Positions 6,000-7,355 of a stretch of DNA of 7,355 nucleotides are shown here, one piece after another; the stretch's first letter is position 1, and the number at the start of each line of letters is the position of its first letter. Source of the stretch: Rickettsiales bacterium (GTDB lineage Bacteria; Pseudomonadota; Alphaproteobacteria; Rickettsiales; Anaplasmataceae); contig JAITXQ010000086.1 in assembly GCA_031284675.1 (NCBI GenBank), forward strand, positions 1-7,355, in the 5' to 3' direction. Below the pieces are notes generated by a model. That model was not told the origin of the DNA. It saw nothing but the letters and a program-made list of their open reading frames with translations, and searched no databases. The translations under genes were made by a program, and so were the position numbers.

Positions 6000-6188
6000 A
6001 TGATCGGAGAATGGTTTAATAAAAATATATCTCAACCTGTGAAAAAATTTTACCATAAGTATATTCTTAGGGAGACGGATTGGTCAGATGATGTGCAGAG
6101 TACGGCAAATGATGAGTATAATGTTATACAAGAAAGCTCAGAGTCTTTGGGTACTTATATACAATCAAATGAAAATGATGTTATATAG
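6000..6188 (+). CDS. Small hypothetical protein with segregated charge, upstream of holA
   Basis: I do not recognise this 62-residue protein. The N-terminal part (1-25) is aromatic and basic, with Lys at 8, 15, 16 and 20, Arg24, Trp5, Phe6, Phe17, Tyr18 and Tyr21. The C-terminal part (26-62) has no Lys or Arg and carries about nine Asp/Glu residues with many Ser, Asn and Gln, so it is probably flexible. There is no signal peptide, no membrane segment of normal length and no cysteine. Translation is supported by a GGAG site 8 bases before the ATG and by the tight junction with holA, whose ATG begins 5 bases after this stop codon. The arrangement suggests cotranscription and coupling with holA, but no function follows from that. 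A chance open frame remains possible. Confidence 0.6.
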   Translation: MIGEWFNKNISQPVKKFYHKYILRETDWSDDVQSTANDEYNVIQESSESLGTYIQSNENDVI

Positions 6189-6193
6189 GGGAC

Positions 6194-7198
6194 ATGAAAG
6201 TCACACCATCCAAAGTTAAAAAATTCCTAGAGAAGCCTGATACTTTAAGTGGTGTGTTAATTCATGGAAGTGATAACAGTAGAGTTGATTTTTATGTACA
6301 AGAAATAATTGCCAGTTTGGATGAGTATTCAGTTCAGGTAATGGATTTCGCAATAGTGAATAAGTCGCCTGGTTTATTACTTTCTGAGCTGGCAAACATT
6401 TCGATGTTTACTAGCAAAAAATTAATTAAGCTGATAAATGTGAGTGGGAGTATATCCAAAGAGTTAAAAAACGTATTGGATTATAATGCAGACGGTCATT
6501 ATGTAATGATGATAGCAACTGATCTTCCGTATAATTCTGCAACTAAAAGTTATATGGAGAGCTCAAAAATTTTTGGTGTAGTTGCTTGCTATAAGGACAG
6601 TAACAGCAATCTTTATGATATTATCTCAGGCTATTTGAAGCAAAATGATGTAAAATATACAAATGAGGTAATCTATCATTTGCAGTCTTACTTTAACCAT
6701 AGCAAGTTGCCTATATGTTCAGAGCTTGAGAAATTAGTTTTGTACTTAGGAGAAAGGAAAGATCTAAAACTTACTGATATAGAGTTATGCTTTTCAACTT
6801 CCGGTAACGACTATGTCACACTTGATAACCTATGCTCTGCTATAGCAAGTAAAGATGTAGCACACTTCATCAGAATGTCTGATACATTGATGTTACAAGA
6901 AAATTTTTCACCGATAGCGCTAATTCGTATTATATCAAATTATTTCCTGCGCCTTGAAAATGTTTTGCTGTCAATGCAAGGTGGAATGAACGAACAGGCT
7001 GCAATTAATCAGCTGAGTCCTCCATTGTTTTTTAAACAATTGCAGAGCTTTAAATCTCATTTGAAAAATTTTCAACTTTCAGAACTTAAGGAGATCTTGG
7101 AAAAATTGATAAGCTTAGAAGTTACCTGTAAAAAAACTGACTTGGATCATAAAATGATTTTTCAGCAAGCGATTAACTACTGGCGTCATCCAAGCTGA
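6194..7198 (+). CDS. holA: DNA polymerase III subunit delta
   Basis: The delta subunit is the part of the clamp loader that opens the beta sliding clamp so that it can be loaded on primed DNA at the replication fork. The 334 residues match the usual 330-345 of the family. The N-terminal region has the degenerate nucleotide-fold start GVLIHGSDNSRVDFYVQEI (about 20-38) without a working Walker A, as expected of delta. LLSELANISMFTSKKLIKL (about 62-80) is the typical segment after the second strand, corresponding to the clamp-contacting part. CSELEKLVLYLG (175-186) is the conserved ELEKL helix of domain II, and the C-terminal helical domain ends with LEVTCKKTD and the following helix. A GGGGA run ends only one base before the ATG, too close to be a normal Shine-Dalgarno site, so translation is probably coupled to the small gene upstream. 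Sequence identity to well-known delta proteins is low, as is normal for this subunit. Confidence 0.88.
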   Translation: MKVTPSKVKKFLEKPDTLSGVLIHGSDNSRVDFYVQEIIASLDEYSVQVMDFAIVNKSPGLLLSELANISMFTSKKLIKLINVSGSISKELKNVLDYNADGHYVMMIATDLPYNSATKSYMESSKIFGVVACYKDSNSNLYDIISGYLKQNDVKYTNEVIYHLQSYFNHSKLPICSELEKLVLYLGERKDLKLTDIELCFSTSGNDYVTLDNLCSAIASKDVAHFIRMSDTLMLQENFSPIALIRIISNYFLRLENVLLSMQGGMNEQAAINQLSPPLFFKQLQSFKSHLKNFQLSELKEILEKLISLEVTCKKTDLDHKMIFQQAINYWRHPS

Positions 7199-7200
7199 CA

Positions 7201-7221
7201 CACAATTGTACGAATATTGTG
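7201..7221 (+). terminator. Weak hairpin after holA
   Basis: CACAAT (7201-7206) pairs with ATTGTG (7216-7221) around a 9-base loop, starting 2 bases after the holA stop. Only three T residues follow (GATTTGGG), so it is a poor intrinsic terminator. It is listed because of its position. Confidence 0.2.
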
Positions 7222-7237
7222 ATTTGGGCCCACTAGG

Positions 7238-7256
7238 AACGCTAATTCTGGATTAA
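7238..7256 (-). repeat. 19-bp repeat, right copy (inverted partner at 99-117)
   Basis: AACGCTAATTCTGGATTAA is the exact reverse complement of 99-117. It sits in a gene-free, purine-rich tail (7199-7355) that also contains a 10-bp direct repeat, ATAGGAAATG, at 7271-7280 and 7304-7313, and GAGAGTAG at 7313-7320, the complement of a motif beside the left copy. The segment between CTACTCTC and the 19-mer is longer here (75 intervening or partner bases including the core, against 39 on the left), so one copy has gained or lost sequence. Confidence 0.6.
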
Positions 7257-7355
7257 GGAAGGAAGAAAGTATAGGAAATGGAAGGCTTTTTGGATTTCAC
7301 GGAATAGGAAATGAGAGTAGAAAAGATGTGAACCAAGAAATTAACAGGAGATCTA

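Noticed and set aside
7227..7232. GGGCCC palindrome after holA
   Set aside because: A six-base palindrome alone has no supportable role; it is most likely chance.
7199..7355. Right tail considered as the end of an insertion sequence or a gene fragment
   Set aside because: No transposase fragment or sustained coding frame could be recognised; only short repeats are visible, so it is recorded as repeat-bearing intergenic DNA.

Overview
The window is about two-thirds A+T and reads as a chromosomal segment of Wolbachia (Rickettsiales, Anaplasmataceae). Three things point there. The proteins are alphaproteobacterial housekeeping proteins with AT-rich codon use. Spacing between the cotranscribed genes is tight and Shine-Dalgarno sites are few. 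Most tellingly, several copies of a palindromic repeat built on ATCCCAGTG / CACTGGGAT and its variant ATTCCAGTG / CACTGGAAT, flanked by TGTCAT / ATGACA, are present; this matches the palindromic elements known to be scattered through Wolbachia genomes, including inside genes. The genus call is from recognition, not from a search, and I cannot name the strain or supergroup.

Layout. Positions 1-454 hold no gene; they contain a 19-bp sequence that recurs inverted at the right end of the window, an imperfect hairpin and a composite palindromic element. Positions 455-3748 (minus strand) encode AddA, the helicase-nuclease subunit of the AddAB double-strand-break repair enzyme; its reading frame is interrupted three times by palindromic repeat sequence that is translated without breaking the frame. 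Between addA and ispE lie two overlapping back-to-back promoters; the ispE one is close to the sigma-70 consensus. On the plus strand follow ispE (isoprenoid precursor synthesis), a Mth938/DUF498 (NDUFAF3-like) protein and an ABC-3 family (ZnuB-like) metal permease, separated by 4 and 1 bases and so very probably one transcript. After a 130-base gap with a candidate terminator hairpin come a 62-residue protein of unknown function, with the only clear ribosome binding site in the window, and holA (DNA polymerase III delta subunit). The last 157 bases contain no gene.

The genes are metabolically unrelated (DNA repair, MEP pathway, respiratory-complex assembly, metal uptake, replication), as is common in the reshuffled genomes of Rickettsiales. 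I see no new defence or mobile system. The most interesting signal is the palindromic repeat family: it sits between genes and inside addA, is translated in different frames at different sites, and shows the same composite architecture in coding and non-coding copies. Its consensus is stop-free in four of six frames, which offers a simple reason why it can survive inside genes.
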